Shown: positions 1 to 9,632, numbered from the stretch's first letter. The stretch: DNA of 64,000 nucleotides from Gemmatimonadota bacterium (GCA_012960225.1 DUBS01000035.1:153145-217144); one strand, 5' to 3'. Program-made: numbers and translations. The notes: generated from the sequence alone by a model not told the origin.

Positions 1-1016
1 CCGACGAACCGATGTGTCCCTACGGGCTGGCCATTCTGATCCAATTGTTTAATGCCGATGTCATCCATACGAGCGACACGATGGACGGTAGCCCTTGCGT
101 TCGTTTTGTTGATGACTAATGGAGGACCACGTTCGATAAGATGCTGCATCCTCTCGCCCAGGTCTGAAATCGGAACGGCTTCGGCAAAATGAGATTTCTC
201 TTGGTCACGCAGAATACCAAGGCTCGAATTCTTCCGTACTACTCCGTGTAGCTTTCCACTTGGGCCATCGACGAGGTCGTATCCTCGATAGCCGAGGAAT
301 ACGAAGCCACCGTCCCTCAGCCACTCAACGAACTCCTGGATTTCCTGAATTGCAGTGCTGTCAGACCCTGGGATTGTTGCATGTTCGCCCAGATCGGCAA
401 TCACAGAATTCGCTGTGTCGATCATGAGCTCAAAATCATCCGTAGCTCGTACCACGTCACTCAGATTGCTGCTGAGTTCAGCTTCCATCAACGCGAGCTT
501 CTCAGGATTATTCACTCGGGCAACTTCACAGTGGACGAGTGATTCCCGTGTCGAACCGTTGCCATTGAGTTGAACGGCCACGACATCGCCACTGCTGTCT
601 CGGTCTATATCTAACAACGGGTAAACAATATGATCAACCGCAAGGTCCTGAGCTTGTAGGTATTCACGAATTGTATCGACGATGAACGGCCTCTCACTCA
701 CGTTCGTGCGCACCACTGTGACCGGACTATCCCAATTTTCTCCATCACCCTCAGGATTCGTGACTGAGACATCCACTCGGTCGGCCTTCGAAGACTTGAG
801 GAAGTGGAAACTCCCAGACACCAAATGCACTAATTCCTCGACACTACGCCCGGTAAGAAACTCAGGCGGAGCCTTAGAGAGAAAGATCTTCGCGAAGTCT
901 ACCGCTAGCGATGTGTTGTTACCTCCGACTACGAGGCCAACACGCTCGCATATCATTTTGATAGCGGCGGATTCCTCGCGGATGCGGCTGTCAGCCGTTT
1001 CCGACGTGTCGCTCAT
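1..1016 (-). CDS. NAD-dependent glutamate dehydrogenase, large type (N-terminal 338 residues, runs off left edge)
   Basis: Reading leftwards from ATG 1016-1014 the frame stays open to base 1, giving 338 residues without a stop. Diagnostic stretches are RPFIVDTIREYL (about residues 121-132), GFVFLGYRGYDLV (about 249) and LVINKTNARATVHR (about 302). These match the N-terminal region of the roughly 180-kDa bacterial NAD-specific glutamate dehydrogenases (Bac_GDH family), which oxidise glutamate to 2-oxoglutarate and ammonia for amino acid catabolism. This part precedes the catalytic Rossmann domain, so catalytic residues are not in the window. The start follows about 295 bases without genes, so this is probably the first gene of its transcript. 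The family call rests on my recognition of the motifs; a homology search would confirm it. Confidence 0.85.
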   Translation of the reverse strand, partial: MSDTSETADSRIREESAAIKMICERVGLVVGGNNTSLAVDFAKIFLSKAPPEFLTGRSVEELVHLVSGSFHFLKSSKADRVDVSVTNPEGDGENWDSPVTVVRTNVSERPFIVDTIREYLQAQDLAVDHIVYPLLDIDRDSSGDVVAVQLNGNGSTRESLVHCEVARVNNPEKLALMEAELSSNLSDVVRATDDFELMIDTANSVIADLGEHATIPGSDSTAIQEIQEFVEWLRDGGFVFLGYRGYDLVDGPSGKLHGVVRKNSSLGILRDQEKSHFAEAVPISDLGERMQHLIERGPPLVINKTNARATVHRVARMDDIGIKQLDQNGQPVGTHRFV

Positions 1017-1310
1017 TGGGAAGCGAGTATTTGCTCGAGTGCTTCTCGGAGGACTAGGGAAATAGTGTAAATAACGATACCTGCGAATGGTTTTCGGGTA
1101 AACCCATTCCCCTTCTTAAGAGACCTAACCCGTCAGCACCGAAGCCCTTCTGTGATTTCCACACCTTATGAGTTTTCTCTAGGTTCAGACATGCACTTCC
1201 CGCACACTTTAAGGGCTTCGCCCTGGAGACATTCACCACATCTGTGATACGTAATCCCATGTCGCATTGGAAAACGCTAAAACCTTGGTATCAGCAATAT
1301 CACTAGAAAG
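1017..1310. other. intergenic region between divergent genes
   Basis: Almost 300 bases between the left-going glutamate dehydrogenase and the right-going hydrolase. It must hold both promoters, but I see no convincing -35/-10 pair. A short perfect hairpin lies at 1212-1224 (arms AGGGC and GCCCT, loop TTC) without a T-run, so it is not a typical terminator. A 68-codon open frame on the minus strand looks like chance. Confidence 0.6.
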
Positions 1311-2141
1311 ATGACCTTCAACCTTCCACTCCATGTCGAGAGGCTAGGGCTTGATCCCGATTCCGATGTCGACAGTATCGTGCTCATTCATGGTTATGGT
1401 GGATCAAGCTTTTCATGGCGGTACTGGACCCCCCTCTTAGCTCAACGAGCCCATGTCGTGCTCGTGGACATGAAAGGTTTCGGCTCAGCACCCAAGCCTG
1501 ACGATGGCCAATATGGACCAGGGCACCAAGCGGAATTGATCTATCGTCTCATCCTCCAAACTGACCTCCAAAGAGTGACCCTGATTGGCCACTCTCTTGG
1601 TGGGGGTGTCGCATTGGGTGTGGCTCTGAGGTTACTTGATTCCGAGCCCGGACGGCTCAAGCGCCTCATTCTGGTAGCTAGTGCCGCTTATAAGCAGCGG
1701 CTGCCCCCGTTTGTTGCCCTGGCTAAATATCGTCGTTTGACGAGTACGGCATTACGCATACTCGGTACCCACTTCGTGACAAGACACGTCTTGAAGTCGA
1801 TTGTGTTTGATGCATCTGTAGTCTCAAACGACCAGGTTCTAGGCTATGCAGAACCATTGAGTTCCCTGGAGGCCCATCGCGCCCTCATTGACACAGCGTT
1901 AGCCATCGTGCCTCCCGACCTAGGGGAGATGACCGCGCGGTTCGAAGAGCTTGATGTGCCCACGCTGGTTCTGTGGGGGCGACAAGACCGTGTCGTGCCT
2001 CTTTGGGTTGGAGAACGTCTCGCCGATCAACTCCCGGATGCCAACTTAGAAGTCTTGGAAAACTGTGGGCACATGCCCGCAGAAGAACTCCCAGAGGAAT
2101 CCTGGGAGGTTCTCCGAAAATTTCTGGATCACAGAAGCTAA
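1311..2141 (+). CDS. alpha/beta hydrolase
   Basis: 276 residues with a complete alpha/beta-hydrolase fold 1 signature: oxyanion-hole HGYGG at 27-31, nucleophile elbow GHSLGG with Ser95, acid Asp226 in GRQDRVVP, and His254 in CGHMPAEE. There is no signal peptide, so it is probably cytoplasmic. The cap region between about 130 and 200 is family-typical in length. The overall look is that of the MhpC/haloperoxidase-like esterase group, but the substrate cannot be read from sequence. It stands alone: the next gene begins about 200 bases downstream and is functionally unrelated. Confidence 0.85.
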   Translation: MTFNLPLHVERLGLDPDSDVDSIVLIHGYGGSSFSWRYWTPLLAQRAHVVLVDMKGFGSAPKPDDGQYGPGHQAELIYRLILQTDLQRVTLIGHSLGGGVALGVALRLLDSEPGRLKRLILVASAAYKQRLPPFVALAKYRRLTSTALRILGTHFVTRHVLKSIVFDASVVSNDQVLGYAEPLSSLEAHRALIDTALAIVPPDLGEMTARFEELDVPTLVLWGRQDRVVPLWVGERLADQLPDANLEVLENCGHMPAEELPEESWEVLRKFLDHRS

Positions 2142-2327
2142 GGTACGGCCCCACCTCTCTCACAACCTTTGAGTTTGGAAAGCATTTCCCCAAGAAAACC
2201 AGACTCTTTGTCGACCATCGCAGCCCAGCTGCTTGCCACGTGCACCCGACTTCCTCCACTTTGGCCTCTTCGTCCGAGTGGATCGTAACTGACCGAAATC
2301 GGATTTATCCTCCATCCCGCTCCAGCA

Positions 2328-2333
2328 GAGGAG
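2328..2333 (+). promoter_or_regulatory. Shine-Dalgarno GAGGAG that decides an unusual start
   Basis: GAGGAG lies seven bases before an ATA codon at 2341-2343. The ATA opens a peptide with a twin-arginine pattern. No ATG, GTG or TTG occurs in this frame between the upstream stop (2290-2292) and TTG 2368, which lies inside the apparent signal peptide. Confidence 0.5.
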
Positions 2334-2340
2334 CTACAGC

Positions 2341-2916
2341 ATAGATCGCCGCCATCTTTTTCGTCTGTTGGGAGCAAGTGCTGCACTCGCGGGGCTAAAC
2401 GCTTCTCAATTAGCTGCCTTATTCGAGTCAGGAGCTTCCAGGAAACCCTCCCGTATGTTCTTCACGTCCCAGCAACGTGAAACCATCGAGGCTCTTTCTG
2501 AGCTCATCATCCCGACTACAGATACTCCTGGAGCAATCACGGCCGAAGTTCCTGAGTTCATCGAGCTCATTGTGGCAGAGTGGTATGACACAAACGATCG
2601 AGAGCGCTTCATGCGTGGTCTCACCGAGGTGGATGAACGCACCCAAGCACTGGCTGGTGTTGTATTCGCACAATCTGGAGCAGATACTCAAGCTGAGATC
2701 CTCTCTGGACTCGAAGCTGAGGGCCGTGCCCGGATTGCGTCAGAAGAAGATGCCTTGAGCCCGTTCTTTCAGCAGTTTCGAGGCCTCGTACTTAGTGGCT
2801 ACTACTCATCCGAGATCGGCTTACGTGAAGAACTTCTATACCAACCGATCCCCGGACGCTTCGATGGCTGCGTAGACATTTCGGAAGTCACTCGATCTGT
2901 GTCGGACGGCAACTAA
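2341..2916 (+). CDS. gluconate 2-dehydrogenase subunit 3 family protein (small partner of GMC oxidoreductase), probable ATA start
   Basis: The family pattern is clear: an N-terminal Tat-like signal (I/M-DRRHLFRLLGASAALAG), then FFTSQQRETIEALSELIIPTTDTPGA and a C-terminal YQPIPGRFDGC, the usual layout of the roughly 180-residue small subunit of membrane-bound GMC dehydrogenases. These subunits are thought to help Tat export and electron transfer of the flavoprotein. The stop overlaps the start of the GMC gene (TAATG, 2914-2918), so the two are translationally coupled. The Tat motif and the Shine-Dalgarno site both place the start at ATA 2341, a non-standard codon; the first standard start in frame is TTG 2368, which would cut off the twin arginines. 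Either ATA is used, or an ATG has mutated, or there is a sequence error. Confidence 0.8.
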   Translation: MDRRHLFRLLGASAALAGLNASQLAALFESGASRKPSRMFFTSQQRETIEALSELIIPTTDTPGAITAEVPEFIELIVAEWYDTNDRERFMRGLTEVDERTQALAGVVFAQSGADTQAEILSGLEAEGRARIASEEDALSPFFQQFRGLVLSGYYSSEIGLREELLYQPIPGRFDGCVDISEVTRSVSDGN

Positions 2917-4604
2917 TGCCCAGACAGGAACGCTATGACGCGATCGTTGTCGGCTCCGGTATCACTGGCGGCTGGGCGGCGAAAGAGCTCACTGAGCGAG
3001 GCCTCCGCACACTTGTCCTTGAGGCGGGACGATCGATTGACCCTGAGAATGACTACGTAATGACGACTCAAGCTTGGGAGCTTCCTTTCCGGGGGAGACG
3101 AGATCGGATTAAACAAGAAAAGGAACGGCCCATCCAACGTGAATGCTATGCATGCGATGAGTGGAGCGAGAAATTCTTTGTCCGTGATGACGAGAACCCT
3201 TATACGACCGAAGATGGAAAGCCATTCTTATGGATCCGTTCCAGGCAGGTTGGTGGACGTTCAATTGTTTGGGGGAGACAAGTCTACAGGCTGAGTAATC
3301 TCGATTTCGAAGCTAATGCTCGTGACGGCTTCGGAGTTGACTGGCCAATTCGTTATGCTGATATCGAACCATGGTACGATCATGTGGAACGTTTCATTGG
3401 AGTTAGTGGACAAGCCGAAGGCCTAGCACAGTTACCAGACAGCAGGTTCTTACCTCCGATGAGCCTAAACTGCGCAGAGCAGCATGTCCGTGAATCCCTG
3501 ATGAGTCACTTCAGTGGAGAGCGGGTGCTGACAATCGGGCGGTGCGCTATCCTCACGGCCAACCATGGGGGGCGTCAAGCTTGCCACTACTGCGGTACGT
3601 GTGAACGCGGATGTACTACCCATTCGTACTTCAGTTCGCTGGCTGCTACCCTGCCAGCTGCAGCAATCACGGGGCGTATGACGCTACGCCCCCACAGCGT
3701 CGTACACAGTGTTATCTACGACCCGACATCAGGAAGAGCATCAGGGGTGCGCGTCATTGATGCTGAAACGCAAGAAACATTCGAATTCTATGGTCGCGTC
3801 GTATTCCTATGCGCGTCCGCTCTAGAATCCACACGCATCCTCCTCCACTCAGCTACTGAGCGTTGGCCTGATGGCCTGGCGAATTCTTCAGGCCAGCTTG
3901 GTCATAACCTTATGGACCACACGATGGGAGGTGGGGCGCAGGGTGACATCTCAGGGATGGACGACAAGTGGGTCTACGGACGGCGCCCGAACGGAATCTA
4001 TCTACCCCGCTTCCGTAACATATCCGAACAACATCCGGATTTCCTTCGAGGCTATGCCTACCAAGGTGGCGGAAGCCGAATAGGCTGGGCACGTGGTAAT
4101 GACATGCCCGGCTTCGGTGCTGACTTTAAGCATTCCCTGAGAGCACCGGGGCCATGGCAATTCAGGTTCTACGGCTTCGGCGAGTGCCTGCCGAGGGAGT
4201 CAAACCAAGTGTCACTTGATCCAGACAGGGTCGATGCATGGGGAATTCCTGTCCTCAACATCCACTGTGAGTGGAGTGACAATGAAAGGGCCGCCCTAAA
4301 CGACATGTCGATCCAGGCCGCTGAAATGCTGGAAGCTGCAGGAGCCAGCGAAATAAGCACATTCATTGAAGACAACCCACCCGGCCTCACAATCCACGAG
4401 ATGGGTACTGCGAGAATGGGTCGTGATCCAGCAACCTCAGTGCTCAATGGGTGGAATCAATCATGGGACGTCCCCAATCTCTTCGTCACTGACGGTGCGT
4501 GTATGACATCATCCGCCAACCAAAACCCTAGCCTGACATACATGGCGCTGACGGCAAGGGCGGTCGATTACGCGGTCAAACAAATTGCGGACGGGGAATT
4601 GTAA
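2916..4604 (+). CDS. GMC family oxidoreductase (FAD-dependent choline/glucose dehydrogenase type)
   Basis: 562 residues. The dinucleotide-binding GSGITGG motif is at 13-19, ending in a VLEAG acidic strand. GGRSIVWGRQ is the second flavin-contact segment. The C-terminal GMC domain carries HEMGTARMG and NLFVTDGACMTSSANQNPSLTYMAL, the family's His/Asn active-site region. A CHYCGTCERGC cluster in the middle is typical of the gluconate/sorbitol dehydrogenase subgroup. There is no signal of its own, so it should ride on the Tat signal of the upstream small subunit, to which it is coupled by a one-base overlap. It likely oxidises a sugar or alcohol in the periplasm and passes electrons to a cytochrome c or quinone, but no cytochrome subunit is adjacent. 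Substrate unknown. Confidence 0.9.
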   Translation: MPRQERYDAIVVGSGITGGWAAKELTERGLRTLVLEAGRSIDPENDYVMTTQAWELPFRGRRDRIKQEKERPIQRECYACDEWSEKFFVRDDENPYTTEDGKPFLWIRSRQVGGRSIVWGRQVYRLSNLDFEANARDGFGVDWPIRYADIEPWYDHVERFIGVSGQAEGLAQLPDSRFLPPMSLNCAEQHVRESLMSHFSGERVLTIGRCAILTANHGGRQACHYCGTCERGCTTHSYFSSLAATLPAAAITGRMTLRPHSVVHSVIYDPTSGRASGVRVIDAETQETFEFYGRVVFLCASALESTRILLHSATERWPDGLANSSGQLGHNLMDHTMGGGAQGDISGMDDKWVYGRRPNGIYLPRFRNISEQHPDFLRGYAYQGGGSRIGWARGNDMPGFGADFKHSLRAPGPWQFRFYGFGECLPRESNQVSLDPDRVDAWGIPVLNIHCEWSDNERAALNDMSIQAAEMLEAAGASEISTFIEDNPPGLTIHEMGTARMGRDPATSVLNGWNQSWDVPNLFVTDGACMTSSANQNPSLTYMALTARAVDYAVKQIADGEL

Positions 4605-4923
4605 CTGGGTGAACCCACCGATCTCCTGATGAGAGGTAATCAATATCACCCACCCGCTGTGAGCGCCGACTACAGCCCTGCCCCTTAAGATTCCGGATTC
4701 AGGGCAGCTCATGACTCACACGAGGACTCGTTGCCAGCGTCATAGCGTTCACAGCTTAGTACAGGTAAAACTGGGTATTTCGGGTAACGAGGATCTTTCT
4801 TCGATAAGCTGCAAAGATGAAAGTTCGATCCAATTCTATTACGAATTATCCTCCGGTTTACGCAAAGTTCGCATAGGCCGGCCCACATCTGCGATAGCTG
4901 TGGTTTATCTGAGTGCTCCGCAT
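4605..4923. other. intergenic region between convergent genes
   Basis: About 320 bases between the ends of the GMC gene and pgeF. A weak hairpin (TGGGT/ACCCA) follows the GMC stop. Overlapping open frames of 70 to 80 codons on both strands have no recognisable protein character. A T-loop-like GTTCGATCC near 4826 lacks the flanking stem needed for a tRNA. I see no gene here. Confidence 0.6.
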
Positions 4924-5757
4924 TCACGGTCTCAAGCCCATATATGAAACCTGCCTACCCATGTCTCCGGTGCGATGTGAGAAGAGGCCACTCTCCGTGC
5001 AACGGGTACAGTGATCCGAGACTGTGATATTCATCAAAGGAATTCCCGCCTTATCTGCTTCTTGAGCAAGAATTCTACGAAGATCTATCGGACTGGGCTG
5101 CAGTGGTATTGGCTGACCAAGAGCCTTGAAGACTTCTGTGCCAACCTCATAACAAGCCCCACAGATCGAGGGCCCAAGATGCATCATAAGATCCACTGGC
5201 CAAGAACCCGAGAGCTCTCTGAGCGCCCTGATACCACAATCCAGGATCCCAGCAGCAATACCTCGCCAACCCGCATGAAGAACAGCGATTGCTCTTCGAT
5301 CGGCATCCACAAGAAAAATCGGTACACAATCAGCTGTGGTCACTGCAAGGAAAACACCAACCGAGTTAGTCACATGGCCATCACAGTCAGGGAATAGATT
5401 CAAGCCAGCCGAAACAGTTTCATGCGTGACGATTTTGGTTCCGTGGACTTGGTGCCCATGCGCTATACTGGTTGCGGCGGTAAGCTCCAGCAGAGTGGAC
5501 CAGTTCTCTTGCACAGATTCAGTCGACGATCCGCCGCCGAAAAAACCAAAATCGTATAGGACCCCATCTGCACTTCGTATCGTGCATCCCTGACAGAGCC
5601 ATGGAAACCGCTCCATCCATACTGGATGAACCAGCCCCAAGGAAGGACTGACAAGCACCTCTGTAACCGAGGTCACTTTGTGATTTGAGCCAAAGATAGC
5701 ATTTGAAGTGCAGGCATTAGTAACGAGGGTGCAACCAACAAGAACCAAAGGTGGCAA
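4924..5757 (-). CDS. pgeF: peptidoglycan editing factor PgeF (multicopper-polyphenol-oxidoreductase/YfiH family)
   Basis: Recognised by HQVHGTKIV, TADCVPIFLVD, VLHAGWRGIAAGI, GPSICGACYEVG and a C-terminal C-x2-C then SHRTGDMGRQVSYMGL. These supply the conserved His and Cys zinc ligands of the DUF152/YfiH fold. Members remove wrongly incorporated residues from peptidoglycan precursors and show purine nucleoside phosphorylase or adenosine deaminase activity in vitro. The open frame begins at TTG 5757, but the first 47 residues do not look like the family. ATG 5616 (MERFPWL) gives a more typical N-terminus and a length of 230 residues. The gene converges with the GMC gene and diverges from sucA with only 37 bases between (or about 180 with the shorter start). 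Confidence 0.85.
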   Translation of the reverse strand: MPPLVLVGCTLVTNACTSNAIFGSNHKVTSVTEVLVSPSLGLVHPVWMERFPWLCQGCTIRSADGVLYDFGFFGGGSSTESVQENWSTLLELTAATSIAHGHQVHGTKIVTHETVSAGLNLFPDCDGHVTNSVGVFLAVTTADCVPIFLVDADRRAIAVLHAGWRGIAAGILDCGIRALRELSGSWPVDLMMHLGPSICGACYEVGTEVFKALGQPIPLQPSPIDLRRILAQEADKAGIPLMNITVSDHCTRCTESGLFSHRTGDMGRQVSYMGLRP

Positions 5758-5794
5758 CGCACTCCAACCCCTTGGAAAAATAAAGTAACTTTAG

Positions 5795-8626
5795 GTGATG
5801 GATGAATCGCTCTTCGAAGGTCAAAATGCTGCCTACGTCCAGGCCATGTTCGAGGAGTACGCCCGTAACCCGGAAGCAGTCCCATCAGAGTGGCGTAAGC
5901 TCTTCGAAGAAAAGACCTCCGCAACAACAGTAGAAGCGCCATCTGTACCCGACACTCCACCCCAAGGTACTGGTGCTACTACCCCAACCCCCAGTCCAGT
6001 CCGCGTATCAACCTCTTCTGAGGCTGCCGAACACCTACGTCGGGTTCTCCCTGTTGTCTCTCGTGCAACGGCACTTGTTCAAGCTTTCCGGGATCATGGT
6101 CACCAACTTGCGCGCATTGACCCACTCGGTACCGAACCACCAGGCCATCCACAGCTCTCACCCGCATTCTTCGGTACGTCGATAGAGGAGTTGTCCGAAC
6201 TACCCGCTTCACTGGTCATGGAAGGCAGCAGTGAAGACAAATCGGTAGCTGACGCACTAAACGCTCTTGGCGCAGTTTACGCTGGCTCGATCGGTTATGA
6301 GTTCGAACACCTGGATGACCACGTAAAGGTTGGTTGGCTTTGGGACCAGGTTGAGTCGGAGTCACACTTTCCTAGAATGAATGCGACCGAGAAATCTGAA
6401 CTTCTTAGGCACCTCTCGGAGGCGGAGGGCTTGGAACAATTCCTACACAAAGCCTATCTCGGCCAGAAGCGGTTCTCGCTTGAGGGGACTGATGCTTTGG
6501 TGCCAATGCTGCACTTGGTGATTGAGAAAATTGCCCAGGCTGGAGGTCAAGAAGTCATACTCGGTATGGCTCACCGGGGGCGCCTGAACATTCTGACGCA
6601 CATCGTCGGTATATCATATGGTGAACTCCTAGCAGAATTTGAAGGGCCCTCCTATCAGGGTGGCCAACTTGATATCTCCGGTACGGGAGACGTTAAGTAC
6701 CATCACGGTGCACGAGGAACTCGTGATATCGATGGCCTCGGCACAATCAGGATTGAGCTTGCACCAAATCCGAGCCACTTAGAGTTCATTAACCCAGTGG
6801 TTGCAGGTATGGCTCGCTCGCGTCAATTCAAGACAACTGGGAATGACACCTCACCTGACACCCACTCTATCGTCCCCATCTTGATCCACGGAGACGCAGC
6901 TTTCGCTGCGGAAGGCGTCGTCGCAGAAACACTCAATTTAGCCCGACTGAATGGTTATGGCGTGGGTGGAACTATCCACTTTATACTCAACAACCAAGTT
7001 GGGTTTACGACTGACCCACGGGATGGGCGTTCGACCATGTACGCGAGTGATCTCGCAAAAGGTTATGGCATTCCCGTGCTACATGTGAACGCTGACGATG
7101 CAGAGGCTTGTCTAGCAGCAGTGCGCTTGGCTGCAGCATACCGATCACATTTTGAGGACGATTTTGTGATCGACCTAGTTGGTTATCGACGCTACGGACA
7201 CAATGAGGGAGACGAGCCCGCGTACACTCAACCCCTAGAGTACGAGAACATCGCGAATCATCCAACAGTGCGAGCGGTTTACGCTGATCAACTTACTACT
7301 GAAGGCACTATATCTCAGGAAGAAGCCAGTGCCATACAGGATGCGATAGCGAGCAAACTGAGGAAGGCTCAGGATAGAGTTCGCGAGTATGAGCCAGTCT
7401 CCGATGATACTCCGGATGATGAGCGCGAGGTGCCGGTAGTCCCCCGTGATACCGGTGTTCCATTCAAGACACTCGCAGAAATCAACGCGGCGACAGTCCA
7501 ATTTCCGGACAATTTCACTCCTCATCCAAAACTCTGGCGCCAACTGGAACCAAGGACTGAAAACTTCTCACCTGCCTCTTCGCTTGATTGGGGACACGCT
7601 GAGATACTTGCCCTTGGGTCACTACTAAAAGAGGGCATCCCGATTCGGCTTACCGGACAGGATACCCAGCGTGGAACATTCAGCCACAGGCATATGGTCT
7701 TGCACGACGTAAAGACCGGAGAGGTCTACACGCCACTCGATCAGGTATCAGGCACTCGCCTAGAAGTCTACAACTCTCCGCTCACTGAAACAGCCGTCAT
7801 TGGATTCGAATATGGCTACTCAGTTGGTGCAGACACCGATGTTGTGCTTTGGGAAGCTCAATTCGGCGATTTTGTGAATGTAGGCCAGGTTATGATCGAC
7901 CAGTTTCTTTCATCTGGGCTCACGAAATGGGGGCAATACTCACGATTAACGCTTCTGCTCCCACACGGTTATGAGGGTCAGGGGCCAGAGCACTCTAGCG
8001 CTCGAATTGAGCGGTTTCTACAGCTCTGTGCCGAGGGCAACATGCGGGTCACCTACCCGACTACTCCCGCTCAGTACTTCCATCTACTCCGCCGTCAGGC
8101 CCTCCGGCGACCCGAACGGCCCATGATCGTGATGACCCCCAAAAGCCTGCTCCGGCATGGCATGGCTTCATCCAAGGTGTCCGAGCTTCTTGAAGGTGGG
8201 TTTAGGCAGGTAATCGAGGATACAACAATCGAGGATCACAGTCAGGTCAAGCGACTCATCCTGTGCACCGGAAAGGTCTTTTACGATGTGCAGGGACACC
8301 CGAGACGTACGGAAGCCAACTCGACGGCAATCGCAAGAATGGAGCTCTTGTACCCATTTCCTGAAGCTGCCCTAGAGGAACTTCTCATGCGCTATCCCAA
8401 CCTCGAGAAAGTCTTCTGGATGCAGGAAGAACCCCGAAATATGGGTGCGCTTACATTCGTCGGGCCGCGCCTACGTACAATCGTACCGCGAGACTTGCCT
8501 CTCGCGTATGTAGCGCGCCCGGAACGCGCGAGTCCAGCTGAAGGAAAGGCTAGTGATCATGCGGCCCAGCAAGCCGAACTAGTACTGGAAGCTCTGGGTT
8601 TACAGGGAGAGATTATCGACAGATAG
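5795..8626 (+). CDS. sucA: 2-oxoglutarate dehydrogenase E1 component
   Basis: 943 residues, the usual E1o length. The N-terminal E2-binding segment reads NAAYVQAMFEEYARNPEAVP (11-30). The thiamine diphosphate domain carries GMAHRGRLN (257-265), GDAAFAAEG (366-374) and ILNNQVGFT (397-405), followed by RRYGHNEGDEPA. The C-terminal transketolase domain has LTGQDTQRGTFSHRH. It decarboxylates 2-oxoglutarate in the TCA cycle and succinylates the lipoyl group of E2. GTG 5795 and ATG 5798 are adjacent possible starts. Neither E2 nor E3 is next to it, so the complex is assembled from dispersed genes. It is not the actinobacterial E1-E2 fusion, because no acyltransferase domain precedes it. Confidence 0.95.
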   Translation: MMDESLFEGQNAAYVQAMFEEYARNPEAVPSEWRKLFEEKTSATTVEAPSVPDTPPQGTGATTPTPSPVRVSTSSEAAEHLRRVLPVVSRATALVQAFRDHGHQLARIDPLGTEPPGHPQLSPAFFGTSIEELSELPASLVMEGSSEDKSVADALNALGAVYAGSIGYEFEHLDDHVKVGWLWDQVESESHFPRMNATEKSELLRHLSEAEGLEQFLHKAYLGQKRFSLEGTDALVPMLHLVIEKIAQAGGQEVILGMAHRGRLNILTHIVGISYGELLAEFEGPSYQGGQLDISGTGDVKYHHGARGTRDIDGLGTIRIELAPNPSHLEFINPVVAGMARSRQFKTTGNDTSPDTHSIVPILIHGDAAFAAEGVVAETLNLARLNGYGVGGTIHFILNNQVGFTTDPRDGRSTMYASDLAKGYGIPVLHVNADDAEACLAAVRLAAAYRSHFEDDFVIDLVGYRRYGHNEGDEPAYTQPLEYENIANHPTVRAVYADQLTTEGTISQEEASAIQDAIASKLRKAQDRVREYEPVSDDTPDDEREVPVVPRDTGVPFKTLAEINAATVQFPDNFTPHPKLWRQLEPRTENFSPASSLDWGHAEILALGSLLKEGIPIRLTGQDTQRGTFSHRHMVLHDVKTGEVYTPLDQVSGTRLEVYNSPLTETAVIGFEYGYSVGADTDVVLWEAQFGDFVNVGQVMIDQFLSSGLTKWGQYSRLTLLLPHGYEGQGPEHSSARIERFLQLCAEGNMRVTYPTTPAQYFHLLRRQALRRPERPMIVMTPKSLLRHGMASSKVSELLEGGFRQVIEDTTIEDHSQVKRLILCTGKVFYDVQGHPRRTEANSTAIARMELLYPFPEAALEELLMRYPNLEKVFWMQEEPRNMGALTFVGPRLRTIVPRDLPLAYVARPERASPAEGKASDHAAQQAELVLEALGLQGEIIDR

Positions 8627-8642
8627 GGAAACCCTTACCTAC

Positions 8643-9632
8643 TCACCATGTTAGCAAGATTTTCCCGAAATTTCGGTTCTCTTCCATATATCTGTGGGCG
8701 GCCTGTGCTTCACCTGCCGGGAATACACGATCAACCACAGACTTCAACTCACCCATCTCGAAGCCCGGCAATACCTCCAGCTCAAAAGCGCGAGCAAGAT
8801 CTACCTTTTCATTGAGTGAACGAGCTCGCAACGTCGTTCCCCGAATTGAGCCTCGTCGGACCATCAGAGATTGCAGGTCAATTTCCGCCTTAGCCCCAGC
8901 GGGTACACCAACCACAATGTGACGTCCCCGGCTGGCAAGCACCTTCTGGTTACCCTTGAGGTACGCCCCGCCGACAAGATCAAGAATCACGTTAACGCCC
9001 AATCCATCAGTGATCTCGAGCACCCTATTTGGCCAGACTTCATCTCCTAAGACTTTGTGCTCCAACCCAAGTGCTGCTGCAGCCGCTAGTTTTGCTTCGG
9101 TTCTAGACGTCCCGATTACGACAGCTCCAGCTCGGAGAGCTAGCTGGAGTGTTGCGGTGCCAACACCGCTTCCTACTGCATGGACCAGAAGGCTCTCATC
9201 CACGCAAAGCCCCTCCTGAAGAAACACGGCGTCATAAGCAGTCATAAAAACTTCTGGGATAGCACCGGCTTCGACCGGATCCAAGCTATGGGGTATCCTT
9301 ACTGCAGTCGCTGCTGGAATGACCACGTACTCAGCATAGGCACCTCCCCCGGTAATACCCATCACCGCTTGACCGACAGCAAGGGTATCGACCTCCTCAC
9401 CTATAGCCTCAATCACACCTGAATATTCGAGACCAGGGATGTCTTCAGGATACCCTCGTGGTGGAGGGTAAAGCCCGCGGCGCTGGAGCAGATCTGCACG
9501 ATTCAATCCAGAAGAAGCCACACGGACCAGGATATCCCTCCCGCCAGGAGTCGGGCGCTCTACATCCCGTAACTCAAGTACCTCAACCCCCCCCGGCTGC
9601 GTGATAACCACTGCTTTCATCGATTCACTCAT
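8643..9632 (-). CDS. NAD(P)H quinone oxidoreductase, zinc-independent MDR family (PIG3-like)
   Basis: 329 residues starting MKAVVITQPGGVEVLEL after a short MSES leader. Medium-chain dehydrogenase features are NRADLLQRRGLYPPP, PGLEYSGVI and the cofactor-binding GSGVGTATLQLA; the zinc-ligand pattern of alcohol dehydrogenases is absent. The NRADLLQR-x-G-x-YPPP segment is characteristic of the TP53I3/PIG3 subgroup, NADPH-dependent quinone reductases. It converges with sucA (16 bases apart) and diverges from the exonuclease gene with 51 bases between starts. Confidence 0.88.
   Translation of the reverse strand: MSESMKAVVITQPGGVEVLELRDVERPTPGGRDILVRVASSGLNRADLLQRRGLYPPPRGYPEDIPGLEYSGVIEAIGEEVDTLAVGQAVMGITGGGAYAEYVVIPAATAVRIPHSLDPVEAGAIPEVFMTAYDAVFLQEGLCVDESLLVHAVGSGVGTATLQLALRAGAVVIGTSRTEAKLAAAAALGLEHKVLGDEVWPNRVLEITDGLGVNVILDLVGGAYLKGNQKVLASRGRHIVVGVPAGAKAEIDLQSLMVRRGSIRGTTLRARSLNEKVDLARAFELEVLPGFEMGELKSVVDRVFPAGEAQAAHRYMEENRNFGKILLTW

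Noticed and set aside
4815..4840. T-loop-like GTTCGATCC suggesting a tRNA
   Set aside because: Flanking bases GAAAG and CAATT cannot form the T stem, and no anticodon or acceptor stem fits.
4711..4947. 78-codon plus-strand frame between the GMC gene and pgeF
   Set aside because: No protein character, overlaps the end of pgeF, and a competing frame of similar length lies on the other strand, as expected by chance.
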